A stretch of DNA of 64,000 bases from Balneolaceae bacterium (lineage in GTDB: Bacteria > Bacteroidota > Rhodothermia > Balneolales > Balneolaceae): NCBI GenBank assembly GCA_020832285.1, contig JAFIFB010000085.1, positions 62,001 through 126,000 on the forward strand. The letters run 5' to 3'. The notes under the pieces are model-generated. The model was not told the DNA's origin. It worked only from the letters and a program-made list of their open reading frames with translations, and ran no database searches. Numbering within the stretch: the first letter of the stretch is position 1; every line of letters starts with the position of its first letter. Both the position numbers and the translations under genes were made by a program. Below are positions 27,630 through 36,304 of this stretch, one piece after another.

Positions 27630-28706
27630 ATGATTTATGCTGTCATCATGGCTGGAGGCGCCGGTACCCGGTTTTGGCCGAAAAGCAGAATGCAGAAACC
27701 GAAACAATTTCTGAACCTTTTTGGAGGGCGGTCGATGCTTCAGCAGACGGCCGATCGTCTTGATGGCTTCATCGCCAAAGATAAGATCATGGTTATCACT
27801 AATCAGAGCTACCGTCCATTAGTACAGGAACAGTTGCCGGGGCTGATTGATTCTTTTCTAATCGGTGAACCGGTTGCGCGAAATACGGCGCCCTGTATCG
27901 CTTCGGCTGCTTCACTTTTGTACAAAGAAAATCCTCAAGCGGTGATGGTGGTACTGCCTGCCGACCACCGGATCGGAAACCCGGAAGCCTTCAAAAAAGT
28001 GCTGGCTTCTGCTGTGGAGACTGCCCGGAGTGAGGAAACATTGGTTACCATTGGTATTGAACCGAACCGCCCTGAAACAGGCTACGGATACATCCGCCGA
28101 GAAGTTAAACCGGATGCAAAGAGGGGCGAAAATTCCGTGTATAAAGTGAAAAATTTCACTGAAAAACCGGATCTTCCCACCGCCGAACAGTTTCTCAAAT
28201 CCGGTGATTATCTTTGGAACAGCGGTATGTTTATCTGGAAAGTAAGTACCATTGTGGATGTATTTAAACACCATTTGCCCGGAATTTATGAACAGATGGA
28301 GCGTCTGATTGTATCGGACAAATCTGCAAAAGATATTGATCTATTTTACGAAAAGTGCCCTTCCGTTTCGATCGATTACGGAATTATGGAAAAAGCTGAA
28401 AGTGTGCACGTAGTGCCAGGCAGTTTTGACTGGAATGATGTAGGAAGCTGGAAAGCCGTTCATGAACTATCAAAAAAAGATCCTGCAGGAAACGCAGCCG
28501 GTAAGAGTAAGGCACTTTTTCATAAGTCCGGTACAAACCTGGTGCACACCGACAGCGGTAAGCTGGTTACATTTGTAGGGGTTGATGAGGTGGCCCTGGT
28601 GGAAACCGATGATGCGATTCTTGTTGTAAATCTCAGCGAAACACAGGAAGTAAAAAAGCTTGTGGACATCCTTGGGGAAGACCCGGATCTTGAACATTAC
28701 ATATAA
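27630..28706 (+). CDS. Mannose-1-phosphate guanylyltransferase
   Basis: 358-residue GDP-mannose pyrophosphorylase, converting mannose-1-phosphate and GTP to GDP-mannose for glycan synthesis. The N-terminal nucleotidyltransferase signature AVIMAGGAGTRFWPKSR (4-20) is intact. Other family motifs are PVARNTAPCI, VLPADHRI, ETGYGYIRR, VKNFTEKPD and LWNSGMFIWK, with SFDWNDVGSW near the end. It lacks the C-terminal cupin isomerase domain found in bifunctional ManC/AlgA enzymes, so mannose-6-phosphate must be supplied by another enzyme. Convergent with recJ, with 18 bases between the stops. Confidence 0.94.
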   Translation: MIYAVIMAGGAGTRFWPKSRMQKPKQFLNLFGGRSMLQQTADRLDGFIAKDKIMVITNQSYRPLVQEQLPGLIDSFLIGEPVARNTAPCIASAASLLYKENPQAVMVVLPADHRIGNPEAFKKVLASAVETARSEETLVTIGIEPNRPETGYGYIRREVKPDAKRGENSVYKVKNFTEKPDLPTAEQFLKSGDYLWNSGMFIWKVSTIVDVFKHHLPGIYEQMERLIVSDKSAKDIDLFYEKCPSVSIDYGIMEKAESVHVVPGSFDWNDVGSWKAVHELSKKDPAGNAAGKSKALFHKSGTNLVHTDSGKLVTFVGVDEVALVETDDAILVVNLSETQEVKKLVDILGEDPDLEHYI

Positions 28707-28724
28707 AATGAAAATGAGGTTGGT

Positions 28725-30443
28725 TCAGATCCGCTGATTGATATGAATATCTTTCAGGCGTACCTGAATCGTTCTCTTGCCGTTCCAGTGGTTTTCTTCC
28801 AGCACATAGGCAATGTCGATCTTGTCGCTGTTACAATTTCTCAGTTTAGGTTCATAATCATGCATGTTGAACCCGATGGCATCAAAAACAGGTGAATTTT
28901 CCTGCCTCACTTTCATTTTCAGGTGTCCGCTGCCTACTATGGTGGGTACTCCTTCGATACATACATTCTTTGATACAAAAATAGGACGCATATTTCCCGG
29001 TCCAAAAGGCTCAAACTGAGTCAGAAGTTTCCAGAATTTCATGCTGACATTACGAAGGTCCAGATTGCAAGAAATTTCAAGCTCAGGCTGGAAGTCGTTG
29101 TCGGTCAGATCAGAAAAAGCGATATGGTTCATCCGTTTTCTGAATTCGTCTAGGTTTTCCCGGTCCATTGTTAAACCTGCGGCAAATTCGTGACCGCCAA
29201 ACTGTTCAAGCAGATCTTCGCACTTTTTCAGTGCGTCGTATATGTTAAACCCTTTGATCGAACGTGCTGAACCCTTCACTTTTCCTTCAACTGTACTGAG
29301 CATGATGGCCGGACGATAGTGTACATCCACCAGTCGTGATGCCACAATTCCAATTACTCCGAGATGCCAGTCGGGATGATGCAAAACCATTGCCGACAGA
29401 TCATCGATATTATACTGATTTTCGATCATGTCGAGGGCCTGATTCATGGTTTCCGAATCGGTACTTTTCCGCATATTGTTGATGGAATCGAGCTCTGCCG
29501 CATAGCGATCAGCCGTTGCGGGATCATTGGTAATCATCAGCTCAACGGCTGCAGTGGCATCGCCCATGCGTCCAGCTGCATTAATTCTGGGGCCGATGGA
29601 AAATACGATAGTTGATGTTGTGATCGATCCGGGCGGAATTTTAATTCGATTCAGGAGTGCTTTAATTCCCGTTCGCGGTTCTGTATTGATCAAATCGAGG
29701 CCGCGGCGCATCAGAACCCGGTTTTCATCAATAATGGGCACAATGTCGGATGCGATGGAAATAGCTACAAGATCAAGATATTTCCATGCAATTTTATCAG
29801 GTAAACCCAGCTTTTTAGTGGTAGCCTGAAGCAGCTTGAACCCCACACCTGCACCGGAAAGCCCGTCGAACGGATAACTGCAATCAGGGCGTTTGGGATC
29901 AAGTACAGCGAGCGCGTCAGGCAGTTTGTCACCTACCGTATGATGGTCGCATATAATCAGATCAATTCCTTGTTCTTTGGCGTAGCGGGCTTCCTCAATG
30001 GCTGTTATACCGCAATCGACCGAGACAATCAGGCTGGCTTTTTTTTCAATGGAGAATTTAATTCCATCCGGGTTGATGCCGTACCCTTCTTTAAAACGGT
30101 GAGGAATATAGTATTCTACATCCAGGCCAAAACTTTTTAAAAAAGTATAAAGAATGCTCACGGCCGTGGTCCCGTCCACATCGTAGTCACCGTAAATAAC
30201 CACTTTTTCCCGATTACGAATTGCGGAAGAAAGACGACAGGCGCCTTTCTCCATATCCTTCATCAGGAACGGATCGTACAAATCCTTTTTTTGGGGCCGG
30301 AAAAATGTTTTGGCAGCATCAAATGAGTTTATATCTCGAATTGCAAGTAAATGTGCAATCTCCGCGGGGATATTGAGCTGCTGCTTTAACCCGTTGACAG
30401 AGCTCCCCCGCGATGGTTCGGTGTATATCCATCGGTAAGACAT
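28725..30443 (-). CDS. recJ: Single-stranded-DNA-specific exonuclease RecJ
   Basis: 572-residue 5'-3' exonuclease of the DHH family acting in recombination and mismatch repair. The phosphoesterase motifs are GDYDVDGTTA (85-94), SVDCGITA (141-148) and CDHH (165-168). The DHHA1 domain includes GPRINAAGRMGDA and VIGIVASRLVDVHYRP, and LEQFGGHEFAAGLTM marks the Gly-rich motif. The C-terminal OB-fold domain is present (EPFGPGNMRPIFVSKN). Length fits E. coli RecJ. The start is MSYRWIY. Confidence 0.95.
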   Translation of the reverse strand: MSYRWIYTEPSRGSSVNGLKQQLNIPAEIAHLLAIRDINSFDAAKTFFRPQKKDLYDPFLMKDMEKGACRLSSAIRNREKVVIYGDYDVDGTTAVSILYTFLKSFGLDVEYYIPHRFKEGYGINPDGIKFSIEKKASLIVSVDCGITAIEEARYAKEQGIDLIICDHHTVGDKLPDALAVLDPKRPDCSYPFDGLSGAGVGFKLLQATTKKLGLPDKIAWKYLDLVAISIASDIVPIIDENRVLMRRGLDLINTEPRTGIKALLNRIKIPPGSITTSTIVFSIGPRINAAGRMGDATAAVELMITNDPATADRYAAELDSINNMRKSTDSETMNQALDMIENQYNIDDLSAMVLHHPDWHLGVIGIVASRLVDVHYRPAIMLSTVEGKVKGSARSIKGFNIYDALKKCEDLLEQFGGHEFAAGLTMDRENLDEFRKRMNHIAFSDLTDNDFQPELEISCNLDLRNVSMKFWKLLTQFEPFGPGNMRPIFVSKNVCIEGVPTIVGSGHLKMKVRQENSPVFDAIGFNMHDYEPKLRNCNSDKIDIAYVLEENHWNGKRTIQVRLKDIHINQRI

Positions 30444-30706
30444 GATTTATGTTTGGTTTTGTTATCATTAAACAGGTATGAGAGTATCACCTCTTCCACA
30501 CCAAAGCGAAACAGCCGTTTCGTTACGAAAACCGTTATTCTTTGTATACAATAAACAGCGCTCTCTGCACTCTATTATAAAAAACAGTCGAGACAAAGTA
30601 TAGATGCGTTTAAAATAAACGGTTTTCTATTGAACTGTCCAGTCTGTTTGATTTGAATGAGACTTTCTCTTATTCTTTTGCAAATTTCAGAGTAAAGATC
30701 AAAAAA

Positions 30707-31621
30707 ATGGCTTCATCAAAGCCCGATCGCAGGCATATTTTGATTACAGGCCCCCACCGCTCAGGCACAACCTGGGTGGGAAGAACTATTTCACAAAATG
30801 AAAATGTTGAGCTGGTGTACGAACCCTTTAATCCAGACTTTATACGGTATAATTTTACCTACAAATTTGATTACTGGTTTGAGCATACACCTACATCCGC
30901 CAGAAAGAAAAAAATTGAAAAAATGTTCGACCAGTATATTCCGAAAAATTTTGTGGAATATCCGGTTAAAATTTGTCGGGAATCGGGCTTTAGCTTTAAA
31001 ACTCCACTAATTTTTTTGAAATACCTGTTTTTGAGCCATAAAATGCCAAGATATTTATTGAAAGACCCGATAGCACTGTTATCGGCCGGATGGCTGTACG
31101 AGCGATACGATTTACAGGTGGTTTGTATGATCCGAAAACCTCTCTCCTTTGCCGGAAGCCTCAAGGTACTGAACTGGGATTTTGATTTTTCAAATTTCCT
31201 TGAACAGGAAAAGCTGATGGAATCCCAATTGGAACCGTTCAAAGAAGAGATGGTGCAGGTGTATCACAACGGAGATTTCATAGACCGGATTGCCCTGTTG
31301 TGGAATGTGCTGAATTCTGTAATACTACAATACAGGCAAGTTTATCCAGAGTGGCTGTTTGTGAGGCAGGAAGATGTGGCCATGAAACCGACCGAGCAAT
31401 TTCGGAAAATATTTCAATACCTGAACCTGCCTTTCGATGAATCCATTAAACAATATATCCGAAAGTTCACTTCACGAAAAAATCCGGTAGAGGCAGATTC
31501 GAGCAGTTACCAGCCAAGAGATTCAAAAAAAACACTCGAAACCTGGAGAGAACGCCTGACTATTGAGGAGGCTGAACGAATATCTGCGGCCACTGAAAAA
31601 ATTTATAATCAGCTATATTAA
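30707..31621 (+). CDS. Sulfotransferase family protein
   Basis: PAPS-dependent sulfotransferase fold. The 5'-phosphosulfate loop ILITGPHRSGTTWVGR is at the N-terminus (residues 11-26 from this ATG), and the 3'-phosphate-binding segment is CMIRKPLSFAGSLKVL. The end has RDSKKTLETWRERLT, a pattern of carbohydrate sulfotransferases. No signal or membrane segment, so it is probably cytoplasmic and may modify a glycan precursor or a small metabolite. A TTG at 30653 would add 18 residues; I prefer ATG 30707, which brings the nucleotide loop close to the terminus as in relatives. Acceptor unknown. Confidence 0.82.
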   Translation: MASSKPDRRHILITGPHRSGTTWVGRTISQNENVELVYEPFNPDFIRYNFTYKFDYWFEHTPTSARKKKIEKMFDQYIPKNFVEYPVKICRESGFSFKTPLIFLKYLFLSHKMPRYLLKDPIALLSAGWLYERYDLQVVCMIRKPLSFAGSLKVLNWDFDFSNFLEQEKLMESQLEPFKEEMVQVYHNGDFIDRIALLWNVLNSVILQYRQVYPEWLFVRQEDVAMKPTEQFRKIFQYLNLPFDESIKQYIRKFTSRKNPVEADSSSYQPRDSKKTLETWRERLTIEEAERISAATEKIYNQLY

Positions 31622-31647
31622 TTATTGAGAAAATTGCATCTTTCCCA

Positions 31648-32787
31648 TTATTGCTTGGAAAGCAAGCCTACTATCAGAAGATCGGCAATTCGAAGCCCTT
31701 CCCGGGTCAGTTTCAACAGCCCGTTTTTATAATTAACCATTTTTTGTTCAGTTTGATAGTGAAGCCAATCTTTTTGTTGGGAGTTGAAATGATAATTGTA
31801 ATTGTTCTGAAGCTCATCTTCACTCACCCCCCACTTGGTTCGCAGGCCGAGCATCAGACGCTCTTCGGCTAAATCGGCTGGACTGAGCTGTTCTTTTTCT
31901 TCAATAATGGCTTCTGGTCCTTTTTGAATATAGGATTTTAAATCGGGCCTGTTCCGCCATCGAACGGCTCCATTTTGATTCCTCCAAAACGAATGGGCAG
32001 ACGGTCCCAGCCCAAGATAATTATGATGACTCCAGTAATTGCTGTTATGCAGGGCTTCGGCACCCGGCCTGGAAAAATTGCTCACTTCATATTGTTCAAG
32101 CCCTGCTTCTTCGAGATATGATTGCACGATTGTAAAATGTCTGGCTACCACTTCGTCATCGGGTGGATTGATGCGTCCTAATGCAACCTGTTTGCCAAGG
32201 CGTGTTTTTGGTTCAACCGTCAGCGAATATGCCGAAACATGAGGTGGTTCAAATTTCAGCAGTTGTTTCAGATCTTCCCGGAGCATGGAGGGGTTCTGCC
32301 CGGGATTGCCGTAGATGAGGTCTGCCGTAAATGTGGGAAAGCCGGTTTTTTTCAGAGCTTCAAGTGCACGTATTGCCTCTCCGGGATTGTGGGCACGGTG
32401 CATGAATTTAAGTGTTTCGGGACTGAAGGACTGGACACCCATGCTCGCGCGATTTACTCCTAAACGGAGGAGCATTTCGAGATAGTCCGGGGTTACATCA
32501 TCGGGATTAAGCTCGATTGTACATTCTTTCAGATCAAGCTTAAAGGTATTTTTTACTGCTCCGAAAAGTTGAGTAAGCTGTTGATTATTCAGAAGAGAAG
32601 GTGTGCCGCCGCCAATGTAGATGGTTTGGAAAGTTTCTTTGCAGGCAGAAGTGTTTTCGAAATGACGGATTTCACTTTCAAGAGCATCCACAAATGGCTG
32701 GAGAAGCTGCTGTCGGGTACTGAAATAGAAATCGCAGTAACTGCATGCTTGTTTGCAAAACGGAATATGGATATAAAGGCCGGCCAT
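31648..32787 (-). CDS. hemW: HemW-like radical SAM heme chaperone (coproporphyrinogen oxidase-like)
   Basis: 379 residues. The radical-SAM cluster motif with HemW spacing is CKQACSYCDF (Cys11, Cys15, Cys18). TIYIGGGTPSLL and IELNPDDVTPDYLEML follow, then NRASMGVQSF and ADLIYGNPGQ. The end carries the HemN C-terminal domain (GLRTKWGVSEDEL). The extra Cys two residues after the third cluster Cys, found in true HemN (CxxxCxxCxC), is absent, favouring HemW, which binds heme rather than oxidising coproporphyrinogen III. Confidence 0.9.
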   Translation of the reverse strand: MAGLYIHIPFCKQACSYCDFYFSTRQQLLQPFVDALESEIRHFENTSACKETFQTIYIGGGTPSLLNNQQLTQLFGAVKNTFKLDLKECTIELNPDDVTPDYLEMLLRLGVNRASMGVQSFSPETLKFMHRAHNPGEAIRALEALKKTGFPTFTADLIYGNPGQNPSMLREDLKQLLKFEPPHVSAYSLTVEPKTRLGKQVALGRINPPDDEVVARHFTIVQSYLEEAGLEQYEVSNFSRPGAEALHNSNYWSHHNYLGLGPSAHSFWRNQNGAVRWRNRPDLKSYIQKGPEAIIEEKEQLSPADLAEERLMLGLRTKWGVSEDELQNNYNYHFNSQQKDWLHYQTEQKMVNYKNGLLKLTREGLRIADLLIVGLLSKQ

Positions 32788-32847
32788 TAGAATGGATTAT
32801 CAATTTCTCCCCTTGATTCTGATTCCGAAAAATATCAGAAATATTGG

Positions 32848-33396
32848 CTATTTTTTAGCCAAATAGAAAGGGTTCTCATCATATTGATCCACCTGCCGGT
32901 ACGCACGCTGATAATTAACATAATTAGCGGCATTTATTTTAATGGATTCAATCTCTTCAACGGATAGTTTCCGAACCTGTTTTACCGGGGTTCCCATGTA
33001 GAGATAACCCGACTCCAGTGTTTTTCCGGGGGAAACCAGACTTCCGGCAGCTACAATCACATCAGATTCGATCACGACGTTGTCAAGAACAGTGGCCTGA
33101 ATTCCAACAAGAACCCGGTCATTAATGGTACATCCATGAATGGTTGCATTATGGCCAATGGTTACATAATTGCCAATTTTGGTGGGGTTGGTTTGATTGG
33201 TTACATGAACGCAGGAATTGTCCTGAATGTTGCTGCGGTCTCCAATCTCAATCCAGTTAACATCGCCGCGAATGGTAACATTAAACCAGACCGAACTCTC
33301 TTTACCAATGGTTACATCACCGATTACATCAGCGCTGGGAGCTACAAATACAGACTCATCGAACTGAGGAGATTTATTGAGAAATTCGTAGATCAT
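32848..33396 (-). CDS. Gamma-carbonic anhydrase family protein
   Basis: 182-residue left-handed beta-helix made of hexapeptide repeats (ADVIGDVTIGKESSVW, IGNYVTIGHNATIHG). The three zinc histidines of the gamma class are present as His64, His82 and His87, with RGD (43-45) and a Gln near 58. Members hydrate CO2 or act as acetyltransferase-like scaffolds (YrdA, PaaY types). The C-terminal helix (VEEIESIKINAANYVNYQRAYRQ) is typical. Activity cannot be settled from sequence. Confidence 0.9.
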   Translation of the reverse strand: MIYEFLNKSPQFDESVFVAPSADVIGDVTIGKESSVWFNVTIRGDVNWIEIGDRSNIQDNSCVHVTNQTNPTKIGNYVTIGHNATIHGCTINDRVLVGIQATVLDNVVIESDVIVAAGSLVSPGKTLESGYLYMGTPVKQVRKLSVEEIESIKINAANYVNYQRAYRQVDQYDENPFYLAKK

Positions 33397-33485
33397 AAAT
33401 TAAAAGGAACAGGTGAGAAAAACCGCCAGGTCACTGAGAAATCGCTTCGGTTACTGATAAACAGCCCGGCGGCACTGAAAAATAG

Positions 33486-34112
33486 TTAATTAGACCTATA
33501 CATATAGAGTTCAACAATTGATTTGAGCTGTTCGTACGACTGCGGATTTTGCTGAAGTCTGTGCCCGTTGATAAAGAAGGATGGGGTGGAGTTAACCATA
33601 CGGCGTATACCTTCCTGACGATGGTTTTCTACACGCTCCTGAACAGATTGCGAATTGAGATCGGCAAGAAACTGATCCATGTCCAGGTCAATTTCTTCAG
33701 CGAAGCGAGTGAAATATTCCATTGCATCAACGTCAGCCGGCGACCATTCCGACTGATATTCAAAAATCAGGTCGTGCATTTCTCGGAATCTGTCCTGGTT
33801 ACGGGCAGCTTCGGTTGCATGAGCGGCAACCCTGCTGTGGCGGAAACCGTCTAGCGGAAAATGACGGTATTCAATCGTGACTTTGTCGCCAAATTCGCTT
33901 TTCAGCTGATCCTGCATGGGTATAAAATATTTACAGGCCGGGCAGGAGTAATCACTGTATTTCAGGATTTGAACATCCTGAGCTACTCTTTCGGTATTGG
34001 CGGACGAGTTGCCTTCGGACGAGTTACCAAATACTCCGCCATAATAGAGTGCAGCTGCAGCGATTGCAACGAATGCAGCAACTGCAACAATTTGTAGCGT
34101 TAATTTTTTCAT
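33486..34112 (-). CDS. Membrane-anchored DsbA-family thioredoxin-fold oxidoreductase
   Basis: 208 residues: an N-terminal hydrophobic anchor (about 5-25), a Ser/Asn-rich linker, then a thioredoxin-4/DsbA domain with active site CPAC (Cys57, Cys60) in KYSDYSCPACKYFIPM. The helical insertion and the cis-Pro segment NSTPSFFINGHRL complete the domain. It is expected to make or isomerise disulfides in the periplasm, or support cytochrome and envelope-protein folding. No DsbB or VKOR partner is adjacent. Family call secure; exact role open. Confidence 0.9.
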   Translation of the reverse strand: MKKLTLQIVAVAAFVAIAAAALYYGGVFGNSSEGNSSANTERVAQDVQILKYSDYSCPACKYFIPMQDQLKSEFGDKVTIEYRHFPLDGFRHSRVAAHATEAARNQDRFREMHDLIFEYQSEWSPADVDAMEYFTRFAEEIDLDMDQFLADLNSQSVQERVENHRQEGIRRMVNSTPSFFINGHRLQQNPQSYEQLKSIVELYMYRSN

Positions 34113-34162
34113 ATTTATTCTTGTTTGATAGTGTTATAATCTTTTTAAACCAAAATCCGGAT

Positions 34163-34597
34163 CTATTCTACAGCCTGCCCTTGCTTGCTTTTATATGCCA
34201 GGGCATAAATTTTCATCTGTTTAACCATTGAAGCAAGTCCATTTGAGCGGGTAGGTGAGAGATGTTCCTGCATTCCAATTTTTTTGATAAAATGAGGATC
34301 AGTATGCAGGATGGTATCTGGCGTCTCACCGGAGTAGAAATTTACCATCAGAGCCACCAGGCCTTTTGTAATAGCGGCATCGCTGTCTGCTTTGAAAGTA
34401 ATGATTTCGCCGTCAAATTCTGTAATCAGCCATACTTGGGACTGGCAGCCTCTCACAAGGTTTTCCTCAATTTTATGCTCCTCATTAAGGGACTCAAGCT
34501 TTTGACCAAGTTTGATAATGTATTTATATCTTTCAGGCCAGTCTCCGAGCAGTTCGAATTGCCGGATAATCCTGTTTTGTTTTTCATCAATTGTCAT
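34163..34597 (-). CDS. sufE: Cysteine desulfuration protein SufE
   Basis: 144-residue sulfur-acceptor protein that takes persulfide from SufS during Fe-S cluster assembly. The acceptor cysteine is Cys51 in NLVRGCQSQVWL, the same number as in E. coli SufE. WPERYKYIIKLGQKL at the front and GLVALMVNFYSGETP in the middle are conserved. Other suf genes are not in the window, so it is encoded apart from the cluster. Confidence 0.94.
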   Translation of the reverse strand: MTIDEKQNRIIRQFELLGDWPERYKYIIKLGQKLESLNEEHKIEENLVRGCQSQVWLITEFDGEIITFKADSDAAITKGLVALMVNFYSGETPDTILHTDPHFIKKIGMQEHLSPTRSNGLASMVKQMKIYALAYKSKQGQAVE

Positions 34598-34648
34598 ATA
34601 ATAAACATACGGATTCTTCTGACACGTTTCGACTGTTAATAACGAAAA

Positions 34649-35917
34649 TCATTCCGGTTTCGTCACTGCCTTTTCTGAAGAAATTTCTGTTGAAATCGAA
34701 CCTTTAATTTCGGAAACAGCAGATTTGTCTTTATTCCAAACAGGTTTGGCATAGTCGATAATGGAGATATAGTGACCATTTTTGTGTTTAAACCTGTATT
34801 GCAGGGTAGTGGGTTTTCCGGAAAGTACATCATTAAGGTGAGCCAGAACTTTCTCTAAGTCATCATCATGAACAATCTCATTGAGCGTCAGGGAAACGGC
34901 TTCTTCGACAGTAAAACCGGTAATATTGTAGAAATTATCCGAGACATATTTAAACCGGTACTTATCATTTTCGACTGGCATCAGTTTATATCTGAAATCG
35001 CGCAGGCTGTCGAACATTTTTTCAAAGTTGGCATTTCGCTGTTTCAGCATCTGCATAATTCGTTTTTGGAGCGATTTGTTTTCGAAAGCAGCCCTTACAA
35101 CCGTCTGGTTGTCTACTTTCAACAATCTTGTCCGGACTTTTACCTCTACCTGAGTTCCTTTGCTGTTTTTTAGAACCATTTCATAATTAACACCATCAAA
35201 GTCACTTGGCTTAAATTTTTCGAACTTGTGCTTAAAGTGTTCATGCTGTTTGTCATCAAGAAGGTCCCAAAGCTTCGTTTTTTTCAATTCTTCATCATCA
35301 TAGCCAACAAGATCACGAAATGCTTTATTGGAAGTGATAATGTTACCCTGTTCATCAATATCTATGAGTGTCTTTTTCGACTCTTCGGTTAAATGATCGA
35401 ATTCTAATTGCGAATCAATCACTTTCTTTTCAGATCGCTTCCGCTCAGTAATATCGTGCTGATAGGAAACCCAGTGGGTAATTTCACCATCTTGATTGGT
35501 TAGGGGGTGAATATCCCATTGGTTAATGAATTCTGAGCCGTCTTTTCGGTAATTTACGGTGTGCCCGAAGAAAGAGAGTCCTTCTTTTAGACGTTTTTTC
35601 AGCGTATCAAGAACGTCCCGGTCGGTTTTGGGTCCTTGTAATATTCGTGGTGTTTTGCCAATCACCTCTTCTCGGGTATAACCGGTCATACGGGTAAAGC
35701 CATCGTTTACATATACAATTTTCGGGCCCGGTTTTTCCAGTTCAAGAGTGGTGATCAGAATAGAATCATAATCACTTCGTATGGCGGCCTCTAATAGCTG
35801 AAGGTGGTTTCTGGCTTCTTCCCTCTCCTGAACTATCTCTTCTACTAATTTTATAAGATTTTTGTAGGATTCGTCGTCCTTACTGTTTTGTTTTAAAAAT
35901 TCCTGAAAATTTTTCAT
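34649..35917 (-). CDS. Triple PAS-domain protein without an output domain
   Basis: 422 residues. A short coiled-coil lead (about 15-45) is followed by three PAS domains (about 46-155, 170-285 and 300-410). The first resembles LOV domains, with VYVNDGFTRMTGYTREEVIGKTPRILQG, but the photo-adduct cysteine of the LOV motif (NCRFLQG) is absent (TPRILQG). It ends in a PAC segment followed by DITERKRSEKK. There is no kinase, GGDEF or phosphatase domain and no receiver, so the protein must signal through a partner. Low-complexity Glu/Lys C-terminus. Confidence 0.85.
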   Translation of the reverse strand: MKNFQEFLKQNSKDDESYKNLIKLVEEIVQEREEARNHLQLLEAAIRSDYDSILITTLELEKPGPKIVYVNDGFTRMTGYTREEVIGKTPRILQGPKTDRDVLDTLKKRLKEGLSFFGHTVNYRKDGSEFINQWDIHPLTNQDGEITHWVSYQHDITERKRSEKKVIDSQLEFDHLTEESKKTLIDIDEQGNIITSNKAFRDLVGYDDEELKKTKLWDLLDDKQHEHFKHKFEKFKPSDFDGVNYEMVLKNSKGTQVEVKVRTRLLKVDNQTVVRAAFENKSLQKRIMQMLKQRNANFEKMFDSLRDFRYKLMPVENDKYRFKYVSDNFYNITGFTVEEAVSLTLNEIVHDDDLEKVLAHLNDVLSGKPTTLQYRFKHKNGHYISIIDYAKPVWNKDKSAVSEIKGSISTEISSEKAVTKPE

Positions 35918-36304
35918 GATATTGGTTATTCCCTGAGAGTGTTTTAATTAAATAAAAACCCACTCTAAACTGTATAATTCGCGGTTTTGATATAATATTT
36001 GGGTTCAAATATGGTAAAAACACCTTTTCGAATGCAAATCATTCCCGTTTTTTGTTTTAAGTTAAAATTTGTTTTATACGGATGTAAAATGATCACTGTG
36101 GAAGTTTTTTTTGGCACAGTTTACGACTTCCCTGAAGGAGTGGGGCCAGGCTGATTGGGTTCATTTCCATTCGGACTTCCACCGTGATCAAGATGACTGG
36201 AGTGATTTTAGAACCAAATAAAAAAATCAGTGTTGTATTGAGAATTTGCCGGGATTCAACCAACCGGTCAAATCAGGTTCAACCACAATTATTAACTTAA
36301 ATAA
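35918..36304. other. Intergenic stretch with an imperfect inverted repeat and a possible 36-codon gene
   Basis: A 15-base inverted repeat with one mismatch (GATCACTGTGGAAGT at 36091-36105, ACTTCCACCGTGATC at 36175-36189) brackets 69 bases. Overlapping it, a frame from TTG 36111 to TAA 36221 encodes 36 residues with aromatic and acidic content (WGQADWVHFHSDFHRDQDDW). No ribosome site or known family was seen. It may be a gene remnant or a small protein gene; I do not call it as a gene. Confidence 0.35.

Noticed and set aside
32847-33489. Overlapping + strand frames opposite the gamma-carbonic anhydrase gene
   Set aside because: These are mirror frames of the hexapeptide-repeat coding sequence; the minus-strand product has all three zinc histidines.
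36091-36189. Inverted repeat as ends of a small insertion element
   Set aside because: No target-site duplication, no transposase similarity, and only 69 bases between the arms.
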